Numbered from the stretch's first letter, positions 16,946-26,452 are shown. The stretch: 64,000 bases of DNA from Pseudonocardia autotrophica (GCF_000717175.1 NZ_JNYD01000011.1:1-64000), one strand, 5' to 3'. Program-made: numbers and translations. Notes: a model not told the origin generated them from the letters alone.

Positions 16946-17956
16946 ATGCAGCCTGGTCGTGACTCAGTGTACATGTCTCGGATCGGCCTGAACGGAAACG
17001 ACGTGCCTGCAGTGGCTGTCTGTATACCGCTCTACAACAAGGAGGGGTTCGTCTCCGAGACCATACGGAGTGTCCTTCAGCAAACTTTCAGTGACTTCGA
17101 GTTGGTCATACAGGACAACGCCAGCCGGGACGGCTCCCTTGCCGTCGCACGATCGTTCGACGACCCGCGGATCCGGGTTTTAGAGAGCGCCGAAACGATC
17201 CCGGCAACGGCGAACTTCAATAGGGCCGTATCGGCGTCGCGTGCTCGATTCATCAAGGTGCTGCCCGCGGACGATCTCCTTCGGCCGGATTGCCTGGCCC
17301 GTCAGTGGGACATCCTGGCCCACGACCCGGGGCTGGCGATGGTCAGCGCCAGGCACGAGGTCATCGACGGCGATGGCGAGGTGGTGGTGCGCGACAGGAC
17401 CCTTCGGCATCAGGACCTTATCGGAAAGCAGGGCCGATCCGTCGTCCTTCGGAGGGTCGTCCGCCACGGTGGGAACCCGATCGGCAATCCCGGGAACGTG
17501 CTGTTTCGGCGACGTGCCTTCGCCGACGCGGGCGGGTTCCCAGAACACGAAGACTTCTTCTCCGTCGACGTGAGCCTGTGGCTCAAGCTGCTGGAGCACG
17601 GGGATTTCTTCGGGATCCCTGACACTCTCTGCAGCTTCCGTATCGAGGCGGGTACCGACACCCTCGCGCTTGGCCGGGAGGCCGCCCGTATCCAGCGCCG
17701 CTTCATCGAGGACCTGCGGCGCTCGAACCGCGGTGTCGTGCGGCGCAGCGACGTCATGCGTGGAGAACTGCGCCGGCCCTTGACCGCGGCGCGCCACCGC
17801 GTGCTTTCGGCTGTCGGCGGCCCGAAGAACAGCCCGACACGCCGACTCGCGACAACCCTGCTGACCGTGGCCCGCAAGCCTCCGGAGGCGCGACATCGCA
17901 ATGCGTTCCGGACTGTGTCTGTGGAGCCGACAGCACAGACGATGCGCCGAGGCTGA
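16946..17956 (+). CDS. Family 2 glycosyltransferase
   Basis: A 336-residue GT-A enzyme. Residues ~23-40 read AVCIPLYNKEGFVSETI, followed by LQQTFSDFELVIQDNASRD and FIKVLPADDLLRPD, which holds the metal-binding aspartates. GNPGNVLFRRRAF and FSVDVSLWLKLLEHGDF form the acceptor side with the probable catalytic Asp. It should add one sugar to the lipid-linked repeat unit on the cytoplasmic face. ATG 16946 has CGGAGG seven bases upstream; an ATG nine codons later also exists. The 100-bp gap before it may contain its own promoter. Confidence 0.88.
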   Translation: MQPGRDSVYMSRIGLNGNDVPAVAVCIPLYNKEGFVSETIRSVLQQTFSDFELVIQDNASRDGSLAVARSFDDPRIRVLESAETIPATANFNRAVSASRARFIKVLPADDLLRPDCLARQWDILAHDPGLAMVSARHEVIDGDGEVVVRDRTLRHQDLIGKQGRSVVLRRVVRHGGNPIGNPGNVLFRRRAFADAGGFPEHEDFFSVDVSLWLKLLEHGDFFGIPDTLCSFRIEAGTDTLALGREAARIQRRFIEDLRRSNRGVVRRSDVMRGELRRPLTAARHRVLSAVGGPKNSPTRRLATTLLTVARKPPEARHRNAFRTVSVEPTAQTMRRG

Positions 17957-17985
17957 TTCGAGTCGTCGTGAGAGTAGAGGAACCG

Positions 17986-19467
17986 ATGACACCGCCGACT
18001 CCGGCTCCGCCACCGCCGCGGCTTTCCTCCGTCGAGTCCCGCGACGGTGCCGGCGAGTTCGACCGCCCCCGCATGGTGGCCGATCCCCGAGAATGGGAAG
18101 GGCCCGCACCGAAGGTGCGGCCCGTCGCGGGGGTCCGGTCGGCCAAACGGATGAAGGCCTGGATGCTCGTCCTTCCCGTCGACCTCCTTGCCCTGAGTGC
18201 TCCGGCGATCTGGGTCCCACAGCACGCGAAGGGCATTCTTTCCATGGCGGCACTGTCCCTGCTGCTTCTGACTGGAGGAGGCCGCTACCGAGCGCGTCTC
18301 CACGTCAGCGTGCTCGACGAATTGCCGATCATCCTCGGCCGGCTGCTCGCAGCCGGCGCGATTGTGGCCACGGTCTTCGCTCTGCGCCACGAGCAGGCCG
18401 AGGTCACCGGTTTCCTGGTGTCGGCCGTCGTCGGGATCGGGCTGGTCGTGGCCGGACGAGTCGTGACCAATCAGCTCATCCTTCTGGGGCGGCGGCGGCG
18501 TGTCGTCGCACATCGAACCGTCATCGTCGGCGGCGGGATGCTCGGGGCAGAGCTCGCCGGACTCCTCAGCCGGTACCCGCAATACGGTCTGTTTCCCGTC
18601 GGGTTCGTCGACGAGCAGGAGGACTGTCCGGCCGGCTCCGTCAGTCACCGGCTGGGCGGGGTGGGCGACCTCGCTAGAGTCGTCCGGTCGACTGCATCGG
18701 ACGTCGTGATCGTCGCAGACGGCGACACCTCCGAGTCCCGGCTCCTCGACGTGCTACGCCATCCGGACTGCGCTCGCTGCGACCTCATGATCGTCCCCCG
18801 CTTGCACCAGTTCTGCCGCCATGTCGGTGTCGGCGACCACATCGGTTCGATTCCGGTGACGCGGATCTTGCCGCCGCGTCTCGACGGGACGGCGGCCCTG
18901 GTGAAGCGGGGCTTCGACATCCTCCTCAGCGCGACGGCGCTCGTCGTCTGTACGCCACTGCTCCTCGCCTGTGCCCTCGCGGTGCGACTCGAAGGAGGTA
19001 GGGGTGTGCTCTTCAGTCAGGAGCGGGTGGGGCGGGCTGGTGAGCGGTTCACCTGCTACAAGTTCAGGACAATGAAGCCGGCCTCCGGAGAGGAGGCCGC
19101 TACACGCTGGTCCATCGCACACGACGGGCGAGTGGGAACCGTCGGGAGGATTCTGCGCCGCACCGGCCTGGACGAGCTCCCGCAGTTCTGGAACGTGCTT
19201 CGGGGCGACATGACTCTCATCGGGCCGCGTCCGGAGCGGCCGCACTTCGTCACGAAGTTTTCGGAGGAGGTTCCGATCTACGGGCACCGACACCGGGTGC
19301 GAACCGGACTGACCGGGCTGGCTCAGGTCAGCGGACTGCGCGGCGACGTTCCCATCGCCGACCGAGCGAGGTTCGACAACTACTACATCGAGAACTGGTC
19401 GTTGTGGCTGGATCTGAAGATCCTCCTGCGCACCGTCGCCGAGGTCGTGTTCGCCCGTGGCCGCTGA
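17986..19467 (+). CDS. Second polyprenyl-phosphate sugar-1-phosphate transferase
   Basis: Same class as the gene at 1372 but clearly a separate lineage. The 493-residue protein has four predicted membrane helices (~55-150), a Rossmann-like middle domain (RTVIVGGGMLGAELAGLL) and the C-terminal transferase domain: LVKRGFDILLSATALVVCTP, FSQERVGRAGERFTCYKFRTM, LDELPQFWNVLRGDMTLIGP and RPERPHFV, ending RTGLTGLAQVSGLRGD and YYIENWSLWLDLKIL. ATG 17986 was chosen over GTG 17968 because AGAGGA lies six bases upstream. Its stop lies inside the next gene, giving an 11-base overlap. Either this enzyme or the one at 1372 may start the main polymer. Confidence 0.9.
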   Translation: MTPPTPAPPPPRLSSVESRDGAGEFDRPRMVADPREWEGPAPKVRPVAGVRSAKRMKAWMLVLPVDLLALSAPAIWVPQHAKGILSMAALSLLLLTGGGRYRARLHVSVLDELPIILGRLLAAGAIVATVFALRHEQAEVTGFLVSAVVGIGLVVAGRVVTNQLILLGRRRRVVAHRTVIVGGGMLGAELAGLLSRYPQYGLFPVGFVDEQEDCPAGSVSHRLGGVGDLARVVRSTASDVVIVADGDTSESRLLDVLRHPDCARCDLMIVPRLHQFCRHVGVGDHIGSIPVTRILPPRLDGTAALVKRGFDILLSATALVVCTPLLLACALAVRLEGGRGVLFSQERVGRAGERFTCYKFRTMKPASGEEAATRWSIAHDGRVGTVGRILRRTGLDELPQFWNVLRGDMTLIGPRPERPHFVTKFSEEVPIYGHRHRVRTGLTGLAQVSGLRGDVPIADRARFDNYYIENWSLWLDLKILLRTVAEVVFARGR

Positions 19468-20764
19468 GCAGATCGCCCGACCGGTGTCCCAGGACACCAC
19501 ACCACGTCGACTCGAGGTGCTCGTCATCGGCATGCACTACGCGCCCGAGTCCACTGGTAACGCTCCCTACACGACAGGCATGGCGCGTGGGTTGGCGTCC
19601 GGCGGGCACTCCGTCCGCGTCATCACCGGATATCCCCACTACCCGGAGTGGAAGGTCAGGACGGGCTACACGGGCCTGAGGACGCAGCACCTGGACGGCG
19701 ACATCGCTGTGCAACGCGTCCGCCACCCGGTACCTGCGGTCCCGACCGCGGCACGACGCGTCCTGATGGACCTTGTCTTCTCGGTGCACGCCGCCGTGCT
19801 TCGAGGTCCTCGACCCGACGTTGTGATAGCAGTCAGCCCCGTCCTGCTCTCGGTCGCTGCCGGAATCCGCTGGCGCTCGGCGGGAAGGACCGCGTTGGGT
19901 GTCGTCACCCAGGACCTGTACTGCCATGCGCTCGCCGAGACGGGGTTGGCCTCCCCGGCCTGGGCACAGATGGGCGCGCAGCTAGAGCGCGCGCTCCTGA
20001 GCCGAGCGGACGGCGTCGCGGTCATTCACGAGAACTTCGCACGCGACCTCGTCGAACTCGGCATCGCGCCGGAGCGGCTCTCGATCATCCGAAACTGGTC
20101 GCACGTCCGAACCTCGACGGCCGACCCTGCGGCGACCCGGAAGCGGTTGGGCTGGGCGCCGGGGGAGATCATCGCTCTGCACGCCGGGAACATGGGGGTC
20201 AAGCAAGGCCTCGGCAACGTCGTCGACGCCGCTCGTCTCGCGTCCTGCTCTCCGGGAGGCGTCCGCTATGTCCTGCTCGGAGCGGGCGGTGAACGCCGCC
20301 ACCTCGAGGAGGCAGCGACAGGTGTCGAGAGCCTCGATTTCATGGATCCGTTGCCGGACGGCCAGTTCGAGGACGCCCTCGCCGCCGCCGACGTCCTGGT
20401 GCTCAATGAAGCGCCATCCGTCGCCGCGATGTCGGTGCCCAGCAAACTCACGTCCTACTTCGCCTCCGGTCGGCCGATCGTCGCGGCCACCGCGTCGCAC
20501 AGCGCAGCCAGCGCTGAAATCGCGCGCTCGGGGGCGGGTGTCAGGGTGGACCCCGGGAGCCCCGACGCGCTCCATGCCGCCGTGTGCCGGCTGGGACGGG
20601 ATGCCCCTCGGGGGCGTGCCATGGGGATGAGAGGTCTCGCCTACATGAGGGCCAACCTCTCGCCGCAGGCCGCCGCGGCCGCCTACGGTGCGTGGGTCGA
20701 GGGCCTGGCGGCGGCACGGACCGGGATCGGTGGCCCCCGGCATTCGCGTGGGGGAGGACCGTGA
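19457..20764 (+). CDS. Family 4 glycosyltransferase (WcaI/WbuB-like)
   Basis: GT-B enzyme of 435 residues. The N-terminal half starts LEVLVIGMHYAPESTGNAPY, and the TGYPHYPEWKV segment is typical of WcaI of colanic acid synthesis and of WbuB-type transferases. The C-terminal half holds LHAGNMGVKQGLGNVVDAA, YVLLGAGGERRHLEE and the donor site SKLTSYFASGRPIVA. Such enzymes commonly add the second sugar to the undecaprenyl-linked first sugar, which fits its position right after the initiating transferase, with which it overlaps by 11 bases (GTG start 19457). Confidence 0.88.
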   Translation: MAAEQIARPVSQDTTPRRLEVLVIGMHYAPESTGNAPYTTGMARGLASGGHSVRVITGYPHYPEWKVRTGYTGLRTQHLDGDIAVQRVRHPVPAVPTAARRVLMDLVFSVHAAVLRGPRPDVVIAVSPVLLSVAAGIRWRSAGRTALGVVTQDLYCHALAETGLASPAWAQMGAQLERALLSRADGVAVIHENFARDLVELGIAPERLSIIRNWSHVRTSTADPAATRKRLGWAPGEIIALHAGNMGVKQGLGNVVDAARLASCSPGGVRYVLLGAGGERRHLEEAATGVESLDFMDPLPDGQFEDALAAADVLVLNEAPSVAAMSVPSKLTSYFASGRPIVAATASHSAASAEIARSGAGVRVDPGSPDALHAAVCRLGRDAPRGRAMGMRGLAYMRANLSPQAAAAAYGAWVEGLAAARTGIGGPRHSRGGGP

Positions 20765-20837
20765 TGACGCACACCTGCCCGCCGTGGCCGTCGGTGCCGC
20801 ATGACGACGGCCCGTCGCGTTCTCCCGAGGCCGGGAC

Positions 20838-22082
20838 GTGACCGGTGCGGGTCTCCGGACCGGCAAGGTCCTGGTCGGCCGGATCGGTTCGGTGGCGGGG
20901 TCCCTGGTCGTCGGCCAGATACTCGTCGGCCTCACATACGTGGCGGCGGCCCGACAGATGGAGCCTGCCGAGCTCGGGCTCGTGGCTACCTGCTACGCCA
21001 TCGCGACCGTTGCGTCGACGATCTTCGATGTCGGCCTCACCGGCTACACGATCCGTGAGGTCGGCGGCGGTGATCTGACCTTCCTACGGGCGCGGCAACT
21101 CGTGACCGCCAAGCGGCGGCTGGTGCCGCTCCTCGTCGTACCGACGGTGACAGCAAGTCTGCTGATCATGCGCCAGCCGATCGACGGGCTCGTACTCGGG
21201 GTCGTCGGCTGGGCCGTGTGGGAGGCCCAGACCGCGAACGCGCTCCTGCGGATGCAGGAGAAGTTCGCCAGAGCGGTGTCTGCCCAGCTCATCGGCCGGG
21301 CAGTCGGGTTGGCCGTCGTCCTCGGTCTGCTCGTCGTGCTGCCAGCGCAGCGCGCCCTCGCGATCGGCCTCGTGACGAGCTTCGCGCTGGAGGCCGCGAT
21401 CGACTACTCGATACTGCGGCGGAACCGGCACGGTGCCTCGTCGCAGGCCGACCTGCTGTCGGTGCACAAGCGGTCCTACTCCTTCGGGATCGTCTCGCTG
21501 GCAGGTATCGGTCAGCAGCTCGACACGCCGGCGGTGACGCTCGGGGCGGGGCCCGGAGCAGGCGGCATCTACGCCGGTGCGGGTCGGTTGCTCGGGCCAC
21601 TGCTCTTCCTGTCGTGGTCGATGGCGCTTGTCGGCGCGCCCTGGCTGGCCCGCGCCCGGAACGATCCGGCCGAGCTGCGTCGCGAGGAGCGGCGGATCGG
21701 TCTGACCGCGCTGGGACTGTGCCTCGGGCCGCTCGTGGCGGCTGCTGTCGGGCCGACGATCATTCCGTGGATCCTCGGTGATCAGTTCGCGATGTCGGGC
21801 ACGACCTTCGCGGTTCTGGCGATCGGCGCCGCTTTGTCGACCCTCAACCAGGGACTGGCGCTGGTGCTGCAGAACCGTGGGGCCGAGCACTTCGTCGGCG
21901 TGACCATCACGGTCGGTCTCGTGACCGGTCTCGTGGTCACGTACGTGGCAGCGGTGCTCGGCGGCGCGGTCTGGGCGGCCGTGGGCTTCGTCGTGAGCCA
22001 GATCTACATCCTCACGCGTCTCGCGATTCGTGTGTTCGGCCCGAGTCGGGTGCCGCGCCATGTCGAAGGGACTGAAGAGTGA
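20838..22082 (+). CDS. Wzx-type flippase (polysaccharide transport MATE/MOP superfamily)
   Basis: Predicted to flip the lipid-linked oligosaccharide across the membrane. The 414-residue protein has about 12 hydrophobic helices and the family features at the N-terminus: GSVAGSLVVGQILVGLTYVAAARQM and a GLVATCYAIATVASTIFDVGLTGY segment. It starts at GTG 20838, 74 bases after the upstream stop, and ends overlapping the GTG of the next glycosyltransferase by four bases. A second flippase of this kind is at 32650 in the phosphonate operon. Confidence 0.82.
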   Translation: MTGAGLRTGKVLVGRIGSVAGSLVVGQILVGLTYVAAARQMEPAELGLVATCYAIATVASTIFDVGLTGYTIREVGGGDLTFLRARQLVTAKRRLVPLLVVPTVTASLLIMRQPIDGLVLGVVGWAVWEAQTANALLRMQEKFARAVSAQLIGRAVGLAVVLGLLVVLPAQRALAIGLVTSFALEAAIDYSILRRNRHGASSQADLLSVHKRSYSFGIVSLAGIGQQLDTPAVTLGAGPGAGGIYAGAGRLLGPLLFLSWSMALVGAPWLARARNDPAELRREERRIGLTALGLCLGPLVAAAVGPTIIPWILGDQFAMSGTTFAVLAIGAALSTLNQGLALVLQNRGAEHFVGVTITVGLVTGLVVTYVAAVLGGAVWAAVGFVVSQIYILTRLAIRVFGPSRVPRHVEGTEE

Positions 22083-23197
22083 GGTCGTCCGACGAGTCGT
22101 CATCCCGTGACCTCGTCTGCGTGCTCGAGACGGACCCGACCGGGCACCGCCTCCGGTACGTGAGACATCTCGTCACCGCTACCGGTCCGGACCGGTGCGT
22201 CCTGCTCACGACCCGTGAGGCGGTGGAGTCGAACGAGTACGCCACGCACCTCCGACCGGCGGGAACCAGGTTCGTGACACTTCCGCAGGCAGCCTCGCGA
22301 CGGGAGGTCCTCGACTCGGCACTGAGGTGGGCGACCGCTGCCTCGGCACGGCTGCTCGTCGTGCCGGACGGGGACAAGTACGTGGTTCCCCTCCTGCGGC
22401 GAAGACCCGTCCTGCGGCGTACCCGGCCCGAGATCCGGCTGCTGATGATGAGAACGGCGACCATCGGGGGGCCGGAGGGGCTGCGCCCCACGACGGCCGT
22501 CAAGCCGCTGCTCGTCCAGATGCTTCGGCGCCTGCCCGGTGTGCGGGTGCTGTTCCTGACCGACGCCATGGGGGTGATCGAGCGTCGCCGCGGCTACCCG
22601 GGTCTGCCGCCGGTGCGGGACCCGGTGCCTCGATCGGAGGCGGACGCACCTCGGCGACCGGAGTGGCTACCGCCGGAGGGCGCTGACACGGTCGTGGGCC
22701 TGTTCGGCGTCGTCAGCGCCAGGAAAAACCTACCGCTCCTGGTACAGGCGGTCGCCGAGCTCCCGCACGTGGTCCTCGTCGTGGCCGGCCACCTCGCGCC
22801 AAACGTGCGGCGGTTCGTCGAGACCGACCCCACGGCCGTCAGCCTGTGCGCCGAGGACCGGATGAGGCTGGTCGACCGGTTCTTGGATCCGGACGAGTAC
22901 GGTGCCGGGCTGTCCGCGGTGGATGTCGTCGCACTCCTGCACGACAACGACGCGCCGAGTGGCGTCCTCGGCGAGGCCTGCACACGGGGTACACCAGTGC
23001 TGGTGCCGCAGGGAGGATGGCTCGAGCGGGTGGTCGAAGCGACCGGCGTCGGCGCCGCCGTTCCGATGACGGTCGCCGGGGTGTGCGCCGGGATGACCCG
23101 GATCATGGAGGACCGGTGGGAGTACGTCGAGGCGGCGCGGGCATGGTCCGCGACCGTCGGGACGGACGACTTCAGGAACCGGCTCCTCGGCCCGTGA
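22079..23197 (+). CDS. Glycosyltransferase (GT-B fold)
   Basis: A 372-residue protein that begins DLVCVLETDPTGHRLRYVRHL, has TVVGLFGVVSARKNLPLLVQAV as the start of the C-terminal Rossmann domain, and SGVLGEACTRGTPVLVPQGGW as the donor nucleotide site with the family's conserved glutamate. This matches GT4-like enzymes, though similarity to a named subgroup is weak. It is translationally coupled to the flippase by a GTGA overlap. Acceptor and donor are unknown. Confidence 0.72.
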   Translation: MRSSDESSSRDLVCVLETDPTGHRLRYVRHLVTATGPDRCVLLTTREAVESNEYATHLRPAGTRFVTLPQAASRREVLDSALRWATAASARLLVVPDGDKYVVPLLRRRPVLRRTRPEIRLLMMRTATIGGPEGLRPTTAVKPLLVQMLRRLPGVRVLFLTDAMGVIERRRGYPGLPPVRDPVPRSEADAPRRPEWLPPEGADTVVGLFGVVSARKNLPLLVQAVAELPHVVLVVAGHLAPNVRRFVETDPTAVSLCAEDRMRLVDRFLDPDEYGAGLSAVDVVALLHDNDAPSGVLGEACTRGTPVLVPQGGWLERVVEATGVGAAVPMTVAGVCAGMTRIMEDRWEYVEAARAWSATVGTDDFRNRLLGP

Positions 23198-23238
23198 ATG
23201 GGCACGCGGCGATCCCACGGGCACCCTGCCGGAGCGGC

Positions 23239-23244
23239 TAGGCT
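23239..23244 (+). promoter_or_regulatory. -10 element for a probably leaderless GH26 transcript
   Basis: TAGGCT ends six bases before the GTG start at 23251. In actinobacteria a TANNNT box at this distance places the transcription start on or next to the start codon, so the message would have no ribosome site; none is visible. This gives the hydrolase gene its own promoter inside the EPS locus. Confidence 0.5.
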
Positions 23245-23250
23245 CGGAAC

Positions 23251-24507
23251 GTGCCTACCCGGCGACCCAGGCGTCACGGACAGGTGTCGCAGCGCCGCTG
23301 GCCGCGTCGCCTTCTCCGCTACGGAGCGATTGCGATCGCGGGTCTCGTTGTCTGTGGGCTCGCGCTCTTCGCCCTCCGGCCCGAGAGCCGTCCGCCGAGC
23401 CCACAGCCGCCGGCGGGCCACGCCTCAGCGTGCACCAACAGCGACGGGACCGCCTGCCCCTCTTCGTACTTCACTGGGCCGCTCGGCAACGACAATCTGG
23501 TTCCAGGGCGGACGGGCGCGTTCCTCATCGAGTACTACGCTGGTGTGGGGGTCGAGTGGCCACAGGCACAGATGGCCATCCGTCAACGCCAGCAGGACCT
23601 CGGGCGGACGTTCGATGGCATCCAGATCGAGTACGGCAATAACGGCTACTGGGACGGCGTCTACGGGATCTACGACCCAGAGGATTTCACGCCACGCCGT
23701 GAGCAGTGGATCATCGATAATGGTTCGTTCCCGGTCGTGAGCTGGACACCGGGCTACACGATCAGTCAGATGAACAGCGGCGCCGCGGACGAGATCTGGC
23801 GCAAGGCGGCGCAGTACTTCGCCTCCTTTGCGCCGCACCGAATCATGCTCCGGCCGTTCGTCGAGTTCAACTGGCCGACCTCGGTGACGAGTGCTGTTCC
23901 CGGGCCCGAGAACGGCGGTGTGAACAGTTGCGGCGAGCCGTTCGTGCAGGCCTGGCGGCACATGGTGGACGTCTTCCGCGAGAACGACGCGACAAATGTC
24001 GGCTTCTGGTTCACTCCCGAGGAGGGTGCGGATCGCGAATGCGCTTTGGACTCGTATCCTGGTGACGCCTATGTCGACTGGGTTGGCTCGGATCGATACA
24101 ATCGGTGTCCCCTCAGCGACGAATCATGCTACTCAAGCCCCTTGCGGCCGGGTCCGGCCACTTTCTCGGAGCTCTTCGGATATCGCGGGACATGTGCCGA
24201 TGAGATGCCGTGCAAGACGAATATGCACGACACTTTCGGTCCGCGGAAGCCTTTTGTCGTGGGCGAGGTGGGAACCATCTACGACGTGCACGACTCCCGC
24301 TTCAAGGGCGACTTCTATCGCACATTGCCGGAGGACGCCAGGGAGCTTCGGTATCTCCGAGGTGTGGCCTTCTTCGATGCCGACGTGAGCGCGATCGAAG
24401 GCGCTGACGCGAACTGGCGGGTGGATTTTCCGCAGTCCGACCCGGACCCGTATCAAGGCTTCGCCTCGATGGCGAGGGACGCTTGGTTCTCGACGCAGCA
24501 CGGCTAG
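23251..24507 (+). CDS. GH26-like endo-glycosidase (mannanase type), membrane-anchored
   Basis: A 418-residue protein with a basic N-terminus, one membrane helix (~24-42) or uncleaved signal, and a TIM-barrel hydrolase domain from ~85. The candidate acid/base Glu205 lies in RPFVEFNW and the nucleophile Glu339 in PFVVGEVGT, as in GH26 mannanases; four cysteines in the 286-320 region may form disulphides. Such enzymes in EPS loci trim or release the polymer outside the cell. The GTG at 23251 directly follows a TAGGCT box, so it is likely transcribed on its own. Confidence 0.75.
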   Translation: MPTRRPRRHGQVSQRRWPRRLLRYGAIAIAGLVVCGLALFALRPESRPPSPQPPAGHASACTNSDGTACPSSYFTGPLGNDNLVPGRTGAFLIEYYAGVGVEWPQAQMAIRQRQQDLGRTFDGIQIEYGNNGYWDGVYGIYDPEDFTPRREQWIIDNGSFPVVSWTPGYTISQMNSGAADEIWRKAAQYFASFAPHRIMLRPFVEFNWPTSVTSAVPGPENGGVNSCGEPFVQAWRHMVDVFRENDATNVGFWFTPEEGADRECALDSYPGDAYVDWVGSDRYNRCPLSDESCYSSPLRPGPATFSELFGYRGTCADEMPCKTNMHDTFGPRKPFVVGEVGTIYDVHDSRFKGDFYRTLPEDARELRYLRGVAFFDADVSAIEGADANWRVDFPQSDPDPYQGFASMARDAWFSTQHG

Positions 24508-24669
24508 TCCGCGGTCACGTGCCATATGCTGACGATGAGCACGAGGGGGCGGTCGGGCAGACTTGCGCGGCAGGAGACCGATCGCGTCCCCGAGGAGATA
24601 CGAGCTGATGCCCAGGAGACGCGCGACCGGGAGTCCGGCGGCCTCACCGGAGAGTCGCGACCGAGGGTG

Positions 24670-24909
24670 ATGACGACCGTACTGACGTGGATCGGGGTGT
24701 GGTGCGCGGGCGCCCTCGTAGTGGGCCTGGTGCTCGGTCTCGGCCTTCGCCGGCTCGCGCAACGCGACCCGGGCGAGAGCGAATTCGAACAGCGACCACC
24801 ATCCGCATCTCACCGGTCACAGACTTCACCAGCGGCCATCCACTGCCGTCACAACCCGGCGGGCGAGTGCGACACTTGTGCCGGCCGGCCTGAGCAGGGC
24901 ACGCGGTAG
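24670..24909 (+). CDS. Small single-helix membrane protein
   Basis: Not recognised. From ATG 24670 it gives 79 residues: a membrane helix at the N-terminus (~5-27, WIGVWCAGALVVGLVLGLGL), a charged middle and a His/Cys-containing end (IHCRHNPAGECDTC) that might bind metal. An earlier ATG (24526) in the same frame would add 48 mostly polar residues. The frame shows normal high third-position GC. It sits between the hydrolase and the aminotransferase genes. Confidence 0.45.
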   Translation: MTTVLTWIGVWCAGALVVGLVLGLGLRRLAQRDPGESEFEQRPPSASHRSQTSPAAIHCRHNPAGECDTCAGRPEQGTR

Positions 24910-25060
24910 GCGGCCACCCGAGGTGCGGGTAACGCGGGTGCTGCTGCACGCGAGCCAGCATCCGACTCCGCGATGCTCATCCCGACCCGGTCGGCACCGC
25001 GGTGGAACGGGACGAGTTCCGTCCCGAGATCGCGCGGACGTCCAGCTCACCGGGGAGAAG

Positions 25061-26437
25061 ATGACCAACACCTTTTCCGATCAGTCGGCCCAAATCGGCG
25101 TGCGGGTTCAGTCCGCCGCGAGTGAATCCACGGCCTTACCGCGGCTGCGTCGCTCCGCCGAGCTCAATGAGCGCCTCCACCGTTTGATCCCAGGAGGCGC
25201 GCACACGTATGCCAAGGGCGACGACCAATTCCCTGATGGCATGGCGCCCGTGATCTCCCGCGGACACGGCGCACATGTCTGGGACGTCGATGGCAACCGC
25301 TACGTCGAGTACGGCTCAGGCCTGCGCTCGGTAGTACTCGGCCACGCGCATCCTCGAGTCCTGAGCGCGGTACGAGCGCAGCTCGACCACGGGGCGAACT
25401 TCGTTCGGCCGAGCGTCATCGAGGCGGAGGCCGCCGAGCGGTTCTTGGCGACGGTGCCTACAGCGGAGATGGTCAAGTTCACGAAGAACGGTTCGGATGC
25501 GACCACGGCAGCTGTGCGGCTCGCGCGGGCCCACACGAGGCGCTCCGTTGTCGCGATCTGCCGGGACCAGCCGTTTTTCTCCACCGACGACTGGTTCATC
25601 GGGACGACGCAGATGACGGCGGGCATTCCGGCGCAGTCCACGTTGTCATTCCCATATGGGGACTTGCCCGCCCTGTCGGATCTGCTCGACCTGCACGGGT
25701 CCGACATCGCCTGCCTGGTCATGGAGGCGGCCACGGTGACCGAGCCGCCGGCGGGCTATCTGGAGGGCGTGCGGGCGCTGGCCGATCACCACGGTTGCCT
25801 ACTCGTCCTGGACGAGATGATCACCGGCTTCCGGTGGGCGGCCTCCGGGGCACAGGGCCTCTACGGAATCGTGCCCGACCTGTCCACTTTCGGGAAGGCT
25901 CTGGGGAACGGCTTTGCCGTCTCTGCGCTCGCGGGTCGACGCGAAATCATGGAGCGTGGCGGACTTCGCTCTCCTGACGAACGTGTCTTCCTGCTATCCA
26001 CAACCCATGGGGCCGAGACGCACGCGCTTGCGGCAGCGATGGCGGTCATGGACGCGTGTGTGGAGGAGGGCGTGATCGCTCGCCTCCACCAGCTCGGAGA
26101 TCGACTTCGCGCAGGGGTTCACGAGGTGGCCGCCGCTGCAGGGGTCGGCGAACAGGTCGTCGTCCGCGGGCGTGCCAGCAACCTCGTCTTCGCCACGTTG
26201 GACCACCACGGCAATCCGTCGCAGGAGTTCCGGACGCTCTTCCTGCGCGAACTGCTGCTCGGCGGGGTATTGGCGCCATCGTTCGTTGTCAGCGCCGCCC
26301 TCACCGATTCGGACGTGGACCGGACGGTTGAGGTCGTCGCCGACGCCTGCGCCGTGTACAGAGACGCGCTCGAGGCCGGCGGGCCGGAGAAGTACGCGGG
26401 AAGACCGGTCAAGCCGGTCTTCCGGCGCTTTGCCTGA
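25061..26437 (+). CDS. Class III PLP aminotransferase, glutamate-1-semialdehyde aminomutase-like
   Basis: A 458-residue fold-type I aminotransferase. IPGGAHTYAKGDDQFP near the N-terminus, KFTKNGSDATTAAVRLARA, LLVLDEMITGFRWA and STFGKALGNGFAVSALAG (PLP lysine) are the standard HemL-like motifs. It is unlikely to serve haem synthesis here, since it lies in a sugar locus; HemL-like members are known to aminate sugar- or amino-acid-derived aldehydes in cell-surface gene clusters. ATG 25061 follows GGGGAGAAG. It converges with the methyltransferase-like gene 15 bases downstream. Confidence 0.85.
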   Translation: MTNTFSDQSAQIGVRVQSAASESTALPRLRRSAELNERLHRLIPGGAHTYAKGDDQFPDGMAPVISRGHGAHVWDVDGNRYVEYGSGLRSVVLGHAHPRVLSAVRAQLDHGANFVRPSVIEAEAAERFLATVPTAEMVKFTKNGSDATTAAVRLARAHTRRSVVAICRDQPFFSTDDWFIGTTQMTAGIPAQSTLSFPYGDLPALSDLLDLHGSDIACLVMEAATVTEPPAGYLEGVRALADHHGCLLVLDEMITGFRWAASGAQGLYGIVPDLSTFGKALGNGFAVSALAGRREIMERGGLRSPDERVFLLSTTHGAETHALAAAMAVMDACVEEGVIARLHQLGDRLRAGVHEVAAAAGVGEQVVVRGRASNLVFATLDHHGNPSQEFRTLFLRELLLGGVLAPSFVVSAALTDSDVDRTVEVVADACAVYRDALEAGGPEKYAGRPVKPVFRRFA

Positions 26438-26452
26438 GGGCGCGCTCCTTCT

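Noticed and set aside
25061..26437. Calling the aminotransferase hemL
   Set aside because: Context is polysaccharide synthesis, no haem genes nearby, and HemL-like motifs are shared by several aminotransferases; the symbol was left blank.
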